Origin: Symbiodinium natans
Taxonomy: Eukaryota; Sar; Dinophyceae; Suessiales; Symbiodiniaceae
DNA length: 32,046 nt
Assembly: GCA_905221605.1 (NCBI GenBank)
Contig: CAJNDS010002137.1
Coordinates: 611,851-643,896, forward strand
Reading direction: 5' to 3'
Within the stretch, counting starts at the first letter, position 1. Every line of letters begins with the position of its first letter. This document shows positions 1 through 9,007 of this stretch, piece by piece. A program made the position numbers and the translations under genes. Below the pieces are notes generated by a model. The model was not told where the DNA came from. It did not search any database and saw only the letters and a program-made list of their open reading frames with translations.

Positions 1-1539
1 TCCTGGCAACGCAGTTTGTGCTACGCAGTTTGTGCTCAAGCAGCGCCAGCAGGAGTTCAGGAAGCAGGGTCAAGGAGGCCCAGGTCTCAGGAAAAGGGGA
101 GTCAAGCAGGTGTCGTCAAGGCGGGGACCGAACTTTTGGAAGAGCGTTGATCTCCAACACCACGGCAGCATCGAGCGGCTGCAAACTTCGCGAAACAGAG
201 TCCCAGGTGGAGCTCTCTGAAACTTGAGGAGCCGTCGAGCCTAAGTGCTACCGTAAGCGTGAAAAGAAACCTGGAACTTTCTACGCTCCAGGCAAAGGCT
301 GCAGGTCCTAAGGAGTTTTAGGGTTTGGAAAGTTTAGGGGCAGCCGGCACGCCCAGACGTTGACAACAACCAGCACCTCGACGACCGCCACGTCAACCAG
401 CACCTCTACAGTTGGGGGCCCAAGCGATCCTCACCCCCCCACCCGTGTTAGACAGTAGCGGGTACATAGGTCGTTGCTTACTTTGCAAAGGTTTGGATAT
501 TTCGGGGTTAGGGTTCATATCGCCCTACTTGTAACTTCCCGTGAGCCTTCAAGTAGGGTGTCGAGGTAAGATCTAAGCCCCAGAGCTTCCAAATCCGAAA
601 CCCACACCCCGAACCCTGAACCCTCTAGGGTTGTCAAAATCTACCTGTTTTACTCCCTGTACAGTAGCGCCGAGGTCACATCTCCGTACCTTAGATCCCC
701 TAAGAGTACCCCCTTAATACAAGGGAAGTAATCCAGGGGCGTGTTCTAGTGTTCGTTTCGTAGTATTTTCCGACTTCCGCAGGCCTTGGGACCTAACCCT
801 TGCAGCCCGGAAAAAGCGCTACGTAGTCACCGTCCCCGAACGATCCTTCAAAAGGGTTGAGGGTCTGAGGTTTTGAGGAGGGATATGAGCGGAATCATCA
901 TAATGATGACCCAGATGAAGCTTCGTTCATCCGGAACACCTGGCAAGGGTAGGATTGTCAGCCAGCGTGTGCTCATATCCCCGCACTTTCCCACTCGGTG
1001 CCCTCAGTCCACCACGGTCACCACTAGGGCAGAAGAATACATCGAAAACTCCAAGCGTGCTGCCGCATCTTGTTTCTGGTCCTCCTTCTTATGGGTGGGC
1101 GTTGCGGCTGTTTCAAGAGTTTTAATTGTTTTTTTGCAGTGGCAGGCGGTCGACTCATGACTTGGGGTATCAGCAATCGAAACCCTCCACTCCTGAAGAG
1201 CCCGATAGTTTGACCGCCGCGGGACTGCCACCAACTGCAACATACTGCAACGACTAAGACACCAGTTTTTCCGGCGGGCTCGTCCCATACTTCCGAGGTA
1301 GCAGAGGGGCATGTCTTTGTGGCGTTTGGACCGAGGTAGCTTGTCACAAAGCGTGGTTCTTTGCGTTTTCAGTTCGTGCATTAGCTTGGGCTCGAGGGGT
1401 TTTGGGGTTTGCCAAACCCTGAAGCCCTGAAGCCCTGAAGCCCTGCAACGGACCCGAAAAGCTCCTTGATAGAAGGCGCTTGCGTGCGGGGTGTCCCTCG
1501 AAGCAGGAGTGGTGTCCCAGGGGTGCCAACCCTGGCAAA
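1..1539. repeat. Tandem 1539-bp unit, copy 1
   Basis: Position 1 matches position 1540 and the match continues with a constant offset of 1539 bp. The few differences from copy 2 include single bases near 301 and 538. The unit carries a Thr/Ser-linker mini-exon candidate, CT-rich stretches, degenerate telomere-like heptamers and a short CCCTGAAG run near 1420-1445. Its open frames (for example on the minus strand at 1004-1612) are low-complexity and not protein-like. The window starts inside the array, so more copies may lie to the left. Confidence 0.93.
357..410 (+). CDS. Candidate 54-nt mini-exon, Thr/Ser linker (copy 1)
   Basis: Directly preceded by 'gcccag' and followed by 'gttggg', so AG and GT flank an 18-codon frame consisting almost only of Thr, Ser and Ala (TLTTTSTSTTATSTSTST). 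Thr-rich linkers join modules in many alveolate surface proteins, and a similar run opens gene A's Cys-rich exon at 5406. Phase 0 here does not match the phase-2 border of that exon, so membership in gene A is unproven. Could be a decayed exon. Confidence 0.3.
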
Positions 1540-3078
1540 TCCTGGCAACGCAGTTTGTGCTACGCAGTTTGTGCTCAAGCAGCGCCAGCAGGAGTTCAGG
1601 AAGCAGGGTCAAGGAGGCCCAGGTCTCAGGAAAAGGGGAGTCAAGCAGGTGTCGTCAAGGCGGGGACCGAACTTTTGGAAGAGCGTTGATCTCCAACACC
1701 ACGGCAGCATCGAGCGGCTGCAAACTTCGCGAAACAGAGTCCCAGGTGGAGCTCTCTGAAACTTGAGGAGCCGTCGAGCCTAAGTGCTACCGTAAGCGTG
1801 AAAAGAAACCTGGAACTTTCTACGCTCCAGGCAAAGGCTGTAGGTCCTAAGGAGTTTTAGGGTTTGGAAAGTTTAGGGGCAGCCGGCACGCCCAGACGTT
1901 GACAACAACCAGCACCTCGACGACCGCCACGTCAACCAGCACCTCTACAGTTGGGGGCCCAAGCGATCCTCACCCCCCCACCCGTGTTAGACAGTAGCGG
2001 GTACATAGGTCGTTGCTTACTTTGCAAAGGTTTGGATATTTCGGGGTTAGGGTTCATATCGCCCTACTTGTAACTTCCCGTGAGCCTTCAAGTAGGGTTT
2101 CGAGGTAAGATCTAAGCCCCAGAGCTTCCAAATCCGAAACCCACACCCCGAACCCTGAACCCTCTAGGGTTGTCAAAATCTACCTGTTTTACTCCCTGTA
2201 CAGTAGCGCCGAGGTCACATCTCCGTACCTTAGATCCCCTAAGAGTACCCCCTTAATACAAGGGAAGTAATCCAGGGGCGTGTTCTAGTGTTCGTTTCGT
2301 AGTATTTTCCGACTTCCGCAGGCCTTGGGACCTAACCCTTGCAGCCCGGAAAAAGCGCTACGTAGTCACCGTCCCCGAACGATCCTTCAAAAGGGTTGAG
2401 GGTCTGAGGTTTTGAGGAGGGATATGAGCGGAATCATCATAATGATGACCCAGATGAAGCTTCGTTCATCCGGAACACCTGGCAAGGGTAGGATTGTCAG
2501 CCAGCGTGTGCTCATATCCCCGCACTTTCCCACTCGGTGCCCTCAGTCCACCACGGTCACCACTAGGGCAGAAGAATACATCGAAAACTCCAAGCGTGCT
2601 GCCGCATCTTGTTTCTGGTCCTCCTTCTTATGGGTGGGCGTTGCGGCTGTTTCAAGAGTTTTAATTGTTTTTTTGCAGTGGCAGGCGGTCGACTCATGAC
2701 TTGGGGTATCAGCAATCGAAACCCTCCACTCCTGAAGAGCCCGATAGTTTGACCGCCGCGGGACTGCCACCAACTGCAACATACTGCAACGACTAAGACA
2801 CCAGTTTTTCCGGCGGGCTCGTCCCATACTTCCGAGGTAGCAGAGGGGCATGTCTTTGTGGCGTTTGGACCGAGGTAGCTTGTCACAAAGCGTGGTTCTT
2901 TGCGTTTTCAGTTCGTGCATTAGCTTGGGCTCGAGGGGTTTTGGGGTTTGCCAAACCCTGAAGCCCTGAAGCCCTGAAGCCCTGCAACGGACCCGAAAAG
3001 CTCCTTGATAGAAGGCGCTTGCGTGCGGGGTGTCCCTCGAAGCAGGAGTGGTGTCCCAGGGGTGCCAACCCTGGCAAA
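1540..3078. repeat. Tandem 1539-bp unit, copy 2
   Basis: A full-length copy, nearly identical to copy 1 over its whole length. One difference is T instead of G in the 'gtagggt(g/t)tcgagg' segment near 2098. Such low divergence implies recent duplication or ongoing homogenisation. Assembly duplication cannot be excluded, but the scattered substitutions argue for real copies. Confidence 0.93.
1896..1949 (+). CDS. Candidate 54-nt mini-exon, Thr/Ser linker (copy 2)
   Basis: Same AG/GT-flanked 18-codon Thr/Ser frame as at 357, carried by repeat copy 2. If the repeats are transcribed, tandem mini-exons could lengthen a Thr/Ser stalk by alternative splicing. This is inference from the sequence only. 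Confidence 0.3.
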
Positions 3079-3525
3079 TCCTGGCAACGCAGTTTGTGCT
3101 ACGCAGTTTGTGCTCAAGCAGCGCCAGCAGGAGTTCAGGAAGCAGGGTCAAGGAGGCCCAGGTCTCAGGAAAAGGGGAGTCAAGCAGGTGTCGTCAAGGC
3201 GGGGACCGAACTTTTGGAAGAGCGTTGATCTCCAACACCACGGCAGCATCGAGCGGCTGCAAACTTCGCGAAACAGAGTCCCAGGTGGAGCTCTCTGAAA
3301 CTTGAGGAGCCGTCGAGCCTAAGTGCGACCGCAAGCGTGAAAAGAAACCTGGAACTTTCTACGCTCCAGGCAAAGGCTGTAGGTCCTAAGGAGTTTTAGG
3401 GTTTGGAAAGTTTAGGGGCAGCCGGCACGCCCAGACGTTGACAACAACCAGCACCTCGACGACCGCCACGTCAACCAGCACCTCTACAGTTGGGGGCCCA
3501 AGCGATCCTCACCCCCCCACCCGGG
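3079..3525. repeat. Tandem 1539-bp unit, partial copy 3
   Basis: It matches the first roughly 447 bp of the unit with few substitutions (for example 'gcgaccgcaagcg' for 'gctaccgtaagcg' near 3326). Identity is lost abruptly after 'cacccccccaccc' at about 3525, where unit copies read 'gtgttagacagtagcgg' and this one reads 'gggttagactctgttag'. The break marks the edge of the recent duplication. Confidence 0.9.
3435..3488 (+). CDS. Candidate 54-nt mini-exon, Thr/Ser linker (copy 3)
   Basis: Same AG/GT-flanked 18-codon frame in the partial third copy. The frame and both splice-like dinucleotides are intact, although the repeat breaks off about 40 bp downstream. Confidence 0.3.
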
Positions 3526-3529
3526 TTAG

Positions 3530-4015
3530 ACTCTGTTAGACGATACTGTTCTGGGTATGTATGAGCCCTGCATCATACGAATGCGGCCTGAGTCTGGGAG
3601 TCACACCATTAGTCACCATTGTGGGTGTGAGAGCTGTGGGCCATATGGTCCTCTCAGCCCTGCAGGTCGGGGGTAGACATTCAGAATCGACAGATATAGA
3701 CGGGTTTTCGCCATTTTTTCTGCAGCCCAAGCCATCCAATCCCAATGAACTCCATAGTCAATGTGGCTGCGGGACTCGCCGCAACTACAACAACTACTAC
3801 GGGTGCTGAGGGTTTGGGGCTAGGGCTAGGGAACAAACTTTTGCTGGTATTGCTGTTGCCGATGTTTCAGATCCCAAGCCCAAACTTCAGTAGCTGGTCT
3901 TGAAGACAAGCCGGAGATGCCAGTTTGTCCGGCGTGGTGATTGGTGATTGTTGAAAGTTCGTGGATTGGCCTGGGCTTCAGGGGTTCGGGTTTAGGGTTT
4001 AGGGTTGGGATGTTC
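3530..4015. repeat. Diverged relative of the 1539-bp unit, 3' half
   Basis: Segments line up in order with the last part of the unit. 'gctgcgggactcgccgcaac' (about 3764) resembles 'gccgcgggactgccaccaac' (about 1216), and 'agttcgtggattggcctggg' (about 3957) resembles 'agttcgtgcattagcttggg' (about 1372). One frame near 3757-3806 reads LAATTTTTTG, again a Thr-rich linker. This suggests an older round of the same tandem duplication. No complete gene is seen. Confidence 0.6.
3984..4008 (+). repeat. Telomere-like TTTAGGG tract
   Basis: Short run of GTTTAGGG-type heptamers on the plus strand, inside the diverged unit. Confidence 0.7.
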
Positions 4016-4101
4016 AGTACCGCCACCCCCCCCCCCCATTACGGACTGTTCGTACACGGGGGAACATCCCACATTTAGGTTTTAGGAAAGTTGACGGCCA
4101 G

Positions 4102-4158
4102 TCGACGACCTCGTCCACGAGCACCTCGGCCACGAGCACTTCGTTCTCTGCGGCACCT
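4102..4158 (+). CDS. Candidate Ser/Thr-linker exon, diverged
   Basis: After 'gacggccag' the frame reads STTSSTSTSATSTSFSAAP, close in composition to the mini-exons of the 1539-bp unit. It runs on to a stop near 4198, with a possible GT donor near 4177. The 3' limit is unresolved. Probably another member of the linker-exon series, or a remnant. Confidence 0.25.
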
Positions 4159-4187
4159 CGGCTGCTCTTCTACAGCAAAGTCTCAAG

Positions 4188-4353
4188 CCCTAAGCCCTAG
4201 AGCCCTGAGCCCGATCAACAACTTTAAAAAGAAGCAAGCCCTGAACCCTAAACCCTAAACCCTGAACCCTAAGCCCTAAACCCTAAACCTTAAACCCTAA
4301 ACCCTCAACCCTAAACCCTGAACCCTAAACCCTAAACCCCACCCTAAACCCTA
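4188..4353 (-). repeat. Telomere-like CCCTAAA tract (C-rich on +)
   Basis: CCCTAAA and variants (CCCTGAA, CCCTCAA, CCTTAAA). Degenerate at 4188-4211 and denser from 4239. It faces a TTTAGGG tract at 4476, the two enclosing about 120 bp of unrelated sequence. Confidence 0.85.
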
Positions 4354-4475
4354 TCAATTGACTTTACTAAGCCCAAGAGACCTTGGGGGAGTCATTGAGT
4401 TGTCACCTGTCGCTCTTGAGGAGCTGTCTAGCAAATCTGAAGGTCCCCAGGTGCTAAGGGTGAATAACAAGCCTG

Positions 4476-4523
4476 GTTTAGGGCTTAGGGTTTAGGGTTT
4501 AAGGTTTAGGGTTTAGGGTTTAG
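4476..4523 (+). repeat. Telomere-like TTTAGGG tract
   Basis: About six TTTAGGG-type heptamers, in inverted orientation to the CCCTAAA tract that ends at 4353. Confidence 0.85.
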
Positions 4524-4608
4524 TGGCACTTTTCTACAGTCCAGGCAAACGCTGTATAGGTCTTAAGGATTTCTGGGGTTTCGGGGGTTGGGAAGCCGAC
4601 ATGCCCAG

Positions 4609-4662
4609 ACGTCGACCGCAACGAGCACCTCGACGGCCTCCACGTCAACCAGTACCTCTACG
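4609..4662 (+). CDS. Candidate 54-nt mini-exon, Thr/Ser linker (diverged copy)
   Basis: 'cccag' precedes and 'gttggg' follows. The 18 codons read TSTATSTSTASTSTSTST. Compared with the copies at 357, 1896 and 3435 there are no indels, and about half of the changes are silent, while the flanks are far more altered. This fits a coding segment better than spacer. Confidence 0.35.
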
Positions 4663-4786
4663 GTTGGGGACCCAAGCGTTTTCAGGGTTCGGGGTGTGTT
4701 GTTCGCTGCCAACTCTGTCAAGGTTTGGATGTTTCGAGTGCGAGAGTGGAATGGGTGGACCAGTGTGGATATGCGGGGTTCTCCTG

Positions 4787-4834
4787 CATGATGACCCAGA
4801 TGATGCTTCATTCATTTGGAACACCTGGCGTGCT
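4787..4834 (+). CDS. Possible small exon, DDPDDASFIWNTW frame
   Basis: The frame reads DDPDDASFIWNTW. The matching block in the 1539-bp units (near 902 and 2441) reads DDPDEASFIRNTW, with silent third-position changes (tcg/tca, atc/att). GT or GC dinucleotides that could serve as donors follow 'acacctgg'. Coding in this frame is suggested only by the conservation pattern. No family is recognised. Confidence 0.25.
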
Positions 4835-4899
4835 GTCGACTTTAAGCACGTGTGCGCTCATGTCCCGACCCCAGGCCGATTGGGTTTCAGGCAACAAGG

Positions 4900-5405
4900 T
4901 GATGTCAAAAGCAGCCTGTGTGTTTGTCAAACCTATATCCTGAACAAAACTTATTTTGCATTGCGAGTGCCAGCGGCGCCCACAAACCGTCTTTTGCCCC
5001 ACTCGCCCCACTCGCGCTGCTGGGGTAGTGGGGCCAGTGCCCCCAAGTCTGCCTCGTTCTGTGCAGACAGTGAGGCAAATTTTTTCTTGTCGCAGAAGCT
5101 TTCCCTTCCCCTCCTCCCCCAACCCATGACCCGCCCCTCCCAGCCACGGCTCATGGGATTGCTGCAAGCCTAGGCAGACTTTTCTTGCCGCAGCTTTCCC
5201 TTTGCCCGTATCGTCGCTTCTTGAACCTTCACTGACAGGTCACCTCCACTACTGCCACAAGGCGTGCAGCTTCCGTGCGTGTGCGAGCTTGTGGGCAGTG
5301 GATAGACCATGCGCCAAGAATTTATGGGAATGGGCAATGTGATTAGTGCATTCTGGTCGTTGAAACTATCTTGTGGCGTTGTGAGCTTTTGAGTTTGCCC
5401 TGCAG
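4900..5405. other. Spacer or intron before gene A's Cys-rich exon
   Basis: No convincing gene. Overlapping open frames on both strands lack protein-like composition. The stretch ends in 'ctgcag' at 5400-5405, a good splice acceptor, so it is probably part of an intron of gene A, whose 5' exons I could not place. Confidence 0.4.
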
Positions 5406-6323
5406 GTCATCCACGACGGCTACCCGCACGACGACCACGACAACGCGAGTTTGCAGCAGCAGCACTTGTCCAGATGCATTCTTGCTGAAGCCAAATGCAG
5501 GCTTGATTCCAGGCCACAGCCAAGCTGATTGTTGCGATGTCACGTGCAGTATCTACGAATGTCCTGAGGGCCATTTGCTGACACAGGCAGCAAGCTCCAC
5601 TCGTGGTAACAGCACCAGTGAATGCTGTGATGCGACTTGCAGCATTTATCAATGTCCCGATGATTATGTGCAAGTGCTTGAGCCGGGCTCCCTACGTGCG
5701 AACAGCAGCAGTGATTGCTGCGATGTAACTTGCAACACCTATGATTGCCCAGAGGGCCACCTGCTCAAATTGTCTGCAAACGTCACTCGTGGCAACAGCA
5801 GCGATATATGCTGTGATGCGACGTGCAGCATCTATCTTTGCCCTGATGGGTATGTGCCAATACTGGATGCAAGCTCCGTCCGTGCCAGCAGTCGCACTGA
5901 ATGTTGCGAAATCACTTGCAGCCTTTATGAGTGCCCGCAGGGCTTTTTAGCAAAGCCAGATCCTCTATCCATTCGTGGCAGTGGCCAGGCTGTTTGTTGC
6001 GAGGCATCGTGCAGCGCGTATCCATGTCCAGATGGGTACGAGCAAAAGTCCGGTGCGGGCAACGACATGTCGCAGTGCTGCGTAAAAAGATCCGCGTACA
6101 CTCCTCCATGCAAGTGCCGCAGTGCAAGCCAAGATCCGGTCTGTGAGACTGGTGCAGGTGCAGCCTGCAACACACCTGCGAACAGTGAAGAACTGTGGGC
6201 ATGCTACGATGCAAGAACCATGTGTCAACCCCAAGTGGCTTGTAGCCCCCACGAGTCGCGTGATGCGGAGACGTGTGGACAAATCATCGAAGAGGCTGCG
6301 TGCAACACCAATCTCCTTTGTGA
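5406..6323 (+). CDS. Gene A exon: Thr linker and 31-residue Cys repeats
   Basis: Starts after 'ctgcag' with STTATRTTTTTTR, then repeats of the pattern C-P-x-G/D-(18-19 residues)-C-C-D/E-x-[TS]-C-x-x-Y. A different Cys-rich segment follows (PPCKC.., CNTPAN.., CSPHES.., AACNTNLLC) and the exon ends at TGTGA|GTACAAG. The frame stays open to 6372, but the GTACAAG donor joins in phase to the EGF-like exon. The exon is 918 nt, divisible by three, with phase-2 borders on both sides, the arrangement expected of a shuffled module. NSTS, NSSS, NVT and NSSD are possible N-glycosylation sites. Confidence 0.75.
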
Positions 6324-8552
6324 GTACAAGCCGGTCACTGTTGAACATGCTTCTAGGGCAGATTCAGCCTAATTTTTCTTTACCCCTTCCCTAAACCCTA
6401 AACCCCAAAACCCTAAACCTAAACCCTAAACCCTTTACATGTGGGGACCATGTGGCTCCGTGTCGGCTTGAGGGTTTTGAAATCCAACCTCAGGCTTGGA
6501 GCTGCGTCTCCATCCCTGGACGTGAGGCATTTCAGTCGGCCTGCCAGGAGATGGTGCTGCTCGGGGTTAGGGGCTTTCGGGTTTAGGCTTTCTAGTTTAG
6601 GGTGTCAGGGTGTTAGGGTTTAGGGATTCAAGGTTTCAGGATGTTTCAGACTTAGGTCTGTAGTAGGGCTTAGCGCCCAGGAGCTTGCAAGACCAGCCTG
6701 CCTAGCGCAAGCAGAAGTTTGTGCCTGGACCATCCAGGAGGTGCGCTCTCCTTGCATGAACCTATGTCGCAGTTTGGGAAGTCACTTTCTTCAGTCTTTT
6801 GTTCTGAGGAGTGACATCCTAGAATGGGGTAAAGGCTAGAAATGGGTCAATGATTCTCATCCCGACACCCTGAACCCCAAACCAGGAACAACGGCACATG
6901 GCTTGGCTGCGAGCCTCTTTTTGAAGAGGCCAGGGCCACCTGCGAAGCTCGCGCCAACGAGGCCGAGTGCTTGGTGCTCTCGGATCTCTGCGCGTGGAAA
7001 GGCCACTGCCGCTGCACTCCAGATTACGTCGGGGACACCTGCAACCAGTCGGTCGTGGAATTCCGCAGCCACGGCGGAGCCTGTGCCCTTGCGAACTCCA
7101 ACCCGGACTTTTGCAAAGGCTTGGGCCTGCATGAGGGACCACTTAAATATAGTCCTCAAATAGTAGGATTCCCGTATAAAAAGGACCCCAATAAGGCCCC
7201 CACCCCATAATATCGGCAAACGCCTAATTGTTGGGGGATGCAGCCCAGTCGTCGCCCCGTGACTAGAGTTTTCCTCGGGTCTACCCTTTCAACTCTCCAC
7301 CGTTTAGAGTTGTCAGACTCCTGTGACAGGAATCGTCTATGCCTCTTCTTCGTCGGACGCTTGGCGCTGCGCCCAAGGCGGAGGCTGCGACCGATGGAGG
7401 TCCATCAAGGCAGCCATGGCATCACTTTGGGAGTTTGAGGTTGGAGACATTCTTGTGGACGCGCTGGGGATCCTGCTCAACATCTTCTTCTGGTGCATCG
7501 TTTGTAGAGCAAGAGGGGGCCCCATGGAGAGATTGAAGAGCATCTTCGAAAACCAGTCCATCATCGCTGCCCTCGCTAACTTTTTCGTGGACTTCTGCCT
7601 CCAAATCGCCATCATCTCCGCCGTAGGAGATGCCGAAGATGCCATTGACGAGCTCAAAGGTGCGGGGTGCCTCAACCCGGCTTCCGGAGATGGGTACTCA
7701 GCACTGATCCTTTTGCAGGACATGGTGGGCTCCATCACAGGCCTTGCAGTCGTGAACGTGATCGCGGCGGTGATCGGGGGCATATCTGCGGTTGTGGCAG
7801 CGTGCCTCGAGGATGCCGAGGAGACAGGACAAAAGAGAGCTTGTCTGCGAGAATGGCTAGCAGCGGCGGGAAGATGCCTTGGAACACGGTGTTTGGAGAG
7901 TAAGGCGGCGCACAAATGCATGCACACCTGGCTAAGTAAAAAGGCCGGAAGTTGCGGTTGTGGTTTGTTGAAGGCAAAGGAAAGTGAAAGCAAGGGTGAC
8001 AAGCCGGACGATACTGTTCACGATGATGGGAAGAAAGAAGAGAGGGAGTTTGACAGTTTGAAGCTCGCACTCTTCGTGACTCAATGTATGTGCAGCGCTG
8101 TGGAGCTGTTCTTATCGCTGGTGAGCTTCTTCACGAACACCAGGCCCCTTGTACCCATGCTCGAGAGCATCGAGGCCGCAGCTTTGCGCTTGGATTCTGC
8201 GCAGCAAGAGGACATGTGCTTCTCAAGGTACGAGGGCCTGCCTGCGACTTCACAAGTTGGAGTTGGCTGGCATGCGGTGTGGCCGATGTTCGCGTGCCTG
8301 GCGGTCGTCGTCATCTATTTGCTGTACTACTGCTCTCCCGAGTGTGCACAAGTGAGCCCGGCTTGCTTGTATTGCTTTTCCAAAGTCCGATGTGCTTTCA
8401 AGAAGGAACCGAGCCCTGATGGTTCACAAACGTTGGACATTCTCCCAAGGCCTCCCTCCGTCAGGCCGGTTGAGCCAAAGGATCCTCCTGCTACTACTTT
8501 TTTGGGATCTGGAGGACTTGAGCCAGGTGCAGCAGATGATGCTAGTGAGTGA
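5406..8552 (+). CDS. Gene A: Cys-rich repeat, EGF-like, multi-pass membrane protein (three exons seen)
   Basis: Best join: 5406-6323, 6886-7118, 7330-8552. The exons join in phase: phase 2 into exon one; TGTGA|GT to CAG|G between exons one and two (giving ..LCE-NNGTW..); a GC donor AAAG|GC (or a GA donor near 7130) to ACAG|GA between two and three. The product has a Thr-rich linker, six 31-residue Cys repeats and a partial one, a Cys-rich segment, an EGF-like motif, then about five hydrophobic helices and a Pro-rich cytoplasm-like tail. This suggests a plasma-membrane or vesicle surface protein with an extracellular adhesive part. No family was recognised. The 5' end with start codon and signal peptide is not seen, so the model is partial. 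Confidence 0.6.
5467..6024 (+). repeat. Six tandem 93-bp (31-codon) Cys modules, partial seventh to about 6100
   Basis: Modules start at 5467, 5560, 5653, 5746, 5839 and 5932, all exactly 31 residues, with a shortened one at 6025. Each has four Cys: one at the start, a CC pair at 22-23 and one at 27. Modules 2 and 4 share CPEGHLL and CCDATCSIY, while 3 and 5 share CPD.YV, so the array grew partly by doubling a 62-residue pair. Confidence 0.9.
6389..6434 (-). repeat. Telomere-like CCCTAAA tract
   Basis: About six heptamers, with CCCCAAA and CCTAAA variants, inside gene A's intron. Confidence 0.85.
6563..6627 (+). repeat. Degenerate TTTAGGG tract
   Basis: Scattered GGGTTAGGG, GGGTTTAGG and GTTAGGGTTTAGGG motifs, facing the CCCTAAA tract at 6389. 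Confidence 0.65.
6886..7118 (+). CDS. Gene A exon: EGF-like segment
   Basis: After 'accag' the frame reads NNGTWLGCEPLFEEA, then continues to CAWKGHCRCTPDYVGDTC, which has the Cys spacing and the aromatic-Gly position of an EGF-like domain C-terminal half. It then continues to CALANSNPDFC. The 3' border is uncertain: AAAG|GC at 7118 and GAGG|GA near 7131 both give the phase needed for the next exon. Confidence 0.6.
7330..8552 (+). CDS. Gene A last exon: multi-pass membrane region and tail
   Basis: About 406 codons after 'gtgacag', ending at TGA 8550-8552. Hydrophobic stretches occur in LVDALGILLNIFFWCIV, in FFVDFCLQIAIISAV, in SITGLAVVNVIAAVIGGISA, in MCSAVELFLSLVSFF and in VWPMFACLAVVVIYLLYY. 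A Cys- and Lys-rich loop (about residues 170-240) contains an acidic run, and the Pro-rich tail ends in DDASE. The frame is long and shows no stop or low complexity, so this is the firmest coding call on the plus strand. Channel, receptor or scaffold roles cannot be told apart. Confidence 0.8.
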
Positions 8553-9007
8553 TGGACCTGCTGTCGGCTTCAAAAGGGCTTTGGGGGGTGACACGGGACA
8601 AAGGCAAGCATGGTCCATTGATGTGGAGACTTGTTTCGACAGGTTCTGTTGCGATATGTTGAGGCAGGTCGATCACGCCGAAATTTCCAGAGGTGCATTC
8701 TTCATTCTTCAGCTCCGGTACCGTGTCGAACTGCACAGGATCTGCACCGGATCTGCACCGCTATTGTTCTGGCCACATGAGGCCCAACCCGTATACCTTC
8801 TTTTCCACTCGTGATGTGCGATCAGGGTTTCACAGCATCGGCTCTACGTATGATGCGCTGTGGGTGGCAGACCGGTTGCAGCTTAATCGGCTATTGTTGT
8901 GGGGGACGAAGGCCTTAGCTCCGCACCAAGGCCAATCGAAGCCGTCTAGGCCCTTTTCACGGGCAGCAAAAGCGCTACCCAACATTTCTTTCATACCGCT
9001 TTCGCCG
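8553..9007. other. 3' flank of gene A, no gene seen
   Basis: Likely 3' untranslated region and spacer. There is a perfect 12-bp doublet 'ggatctgcacc' near 8740. A minus-strand frame (8830-9264) has stretches such as GMKEMLGSAFAAREKGLDG, but it crosses into the repeat below and has no support as a gene. Confidence 0.4.

Larger units (their letters stand above)
4524..4900. repeat. Diverged fourth relative of the 1539-bp unit
   Basis: 'tttctacagtccaggcaaac' to 'cccaagcg' (about 4529-4680) aligns with 281-425 of the unit. 'atgatgacccagatgatgct' (about 4787) aligns with the block near 901 ('atgatgacccagatgaagct'), and 'gtgcgctcatgtccc' aligns with 'gtgtgctcatatccc'. The spacing is shorter than in the unit, so internal segments have been lost or gained. 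Confidence 0.75.
6324..6885 (+). other. Gene A intron with facing telomere-like tracts
   Basis: GT at 6324 and AG at 6884-6885. It contains a CCCTAAA tract at 6389-6434 and a degenerate TTTAGGG tract at 6563-6627 in inverted orientation. Frames within the intron are short and not protein-like. Confidence 0.6.

Noticed and set aside
1004-1612. 202-codon open frame on the minus strand of the tandem unit (also at 2543-3151)
   Set aside because: It spans low-complexity and heptamer-like sequence, is conserved only because the units are nearly identical at DNA level, and no such frame survives in the diverged units.
4523-5173. 216-codon plus-strand frame
   Set aside because: It runs through the Thr/Ser mini-exon in another frame (Pro/Arg-rich) and through CT-rich spacer. 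Only the short DDPDDASFI part shows a coding-like substitution pattern.
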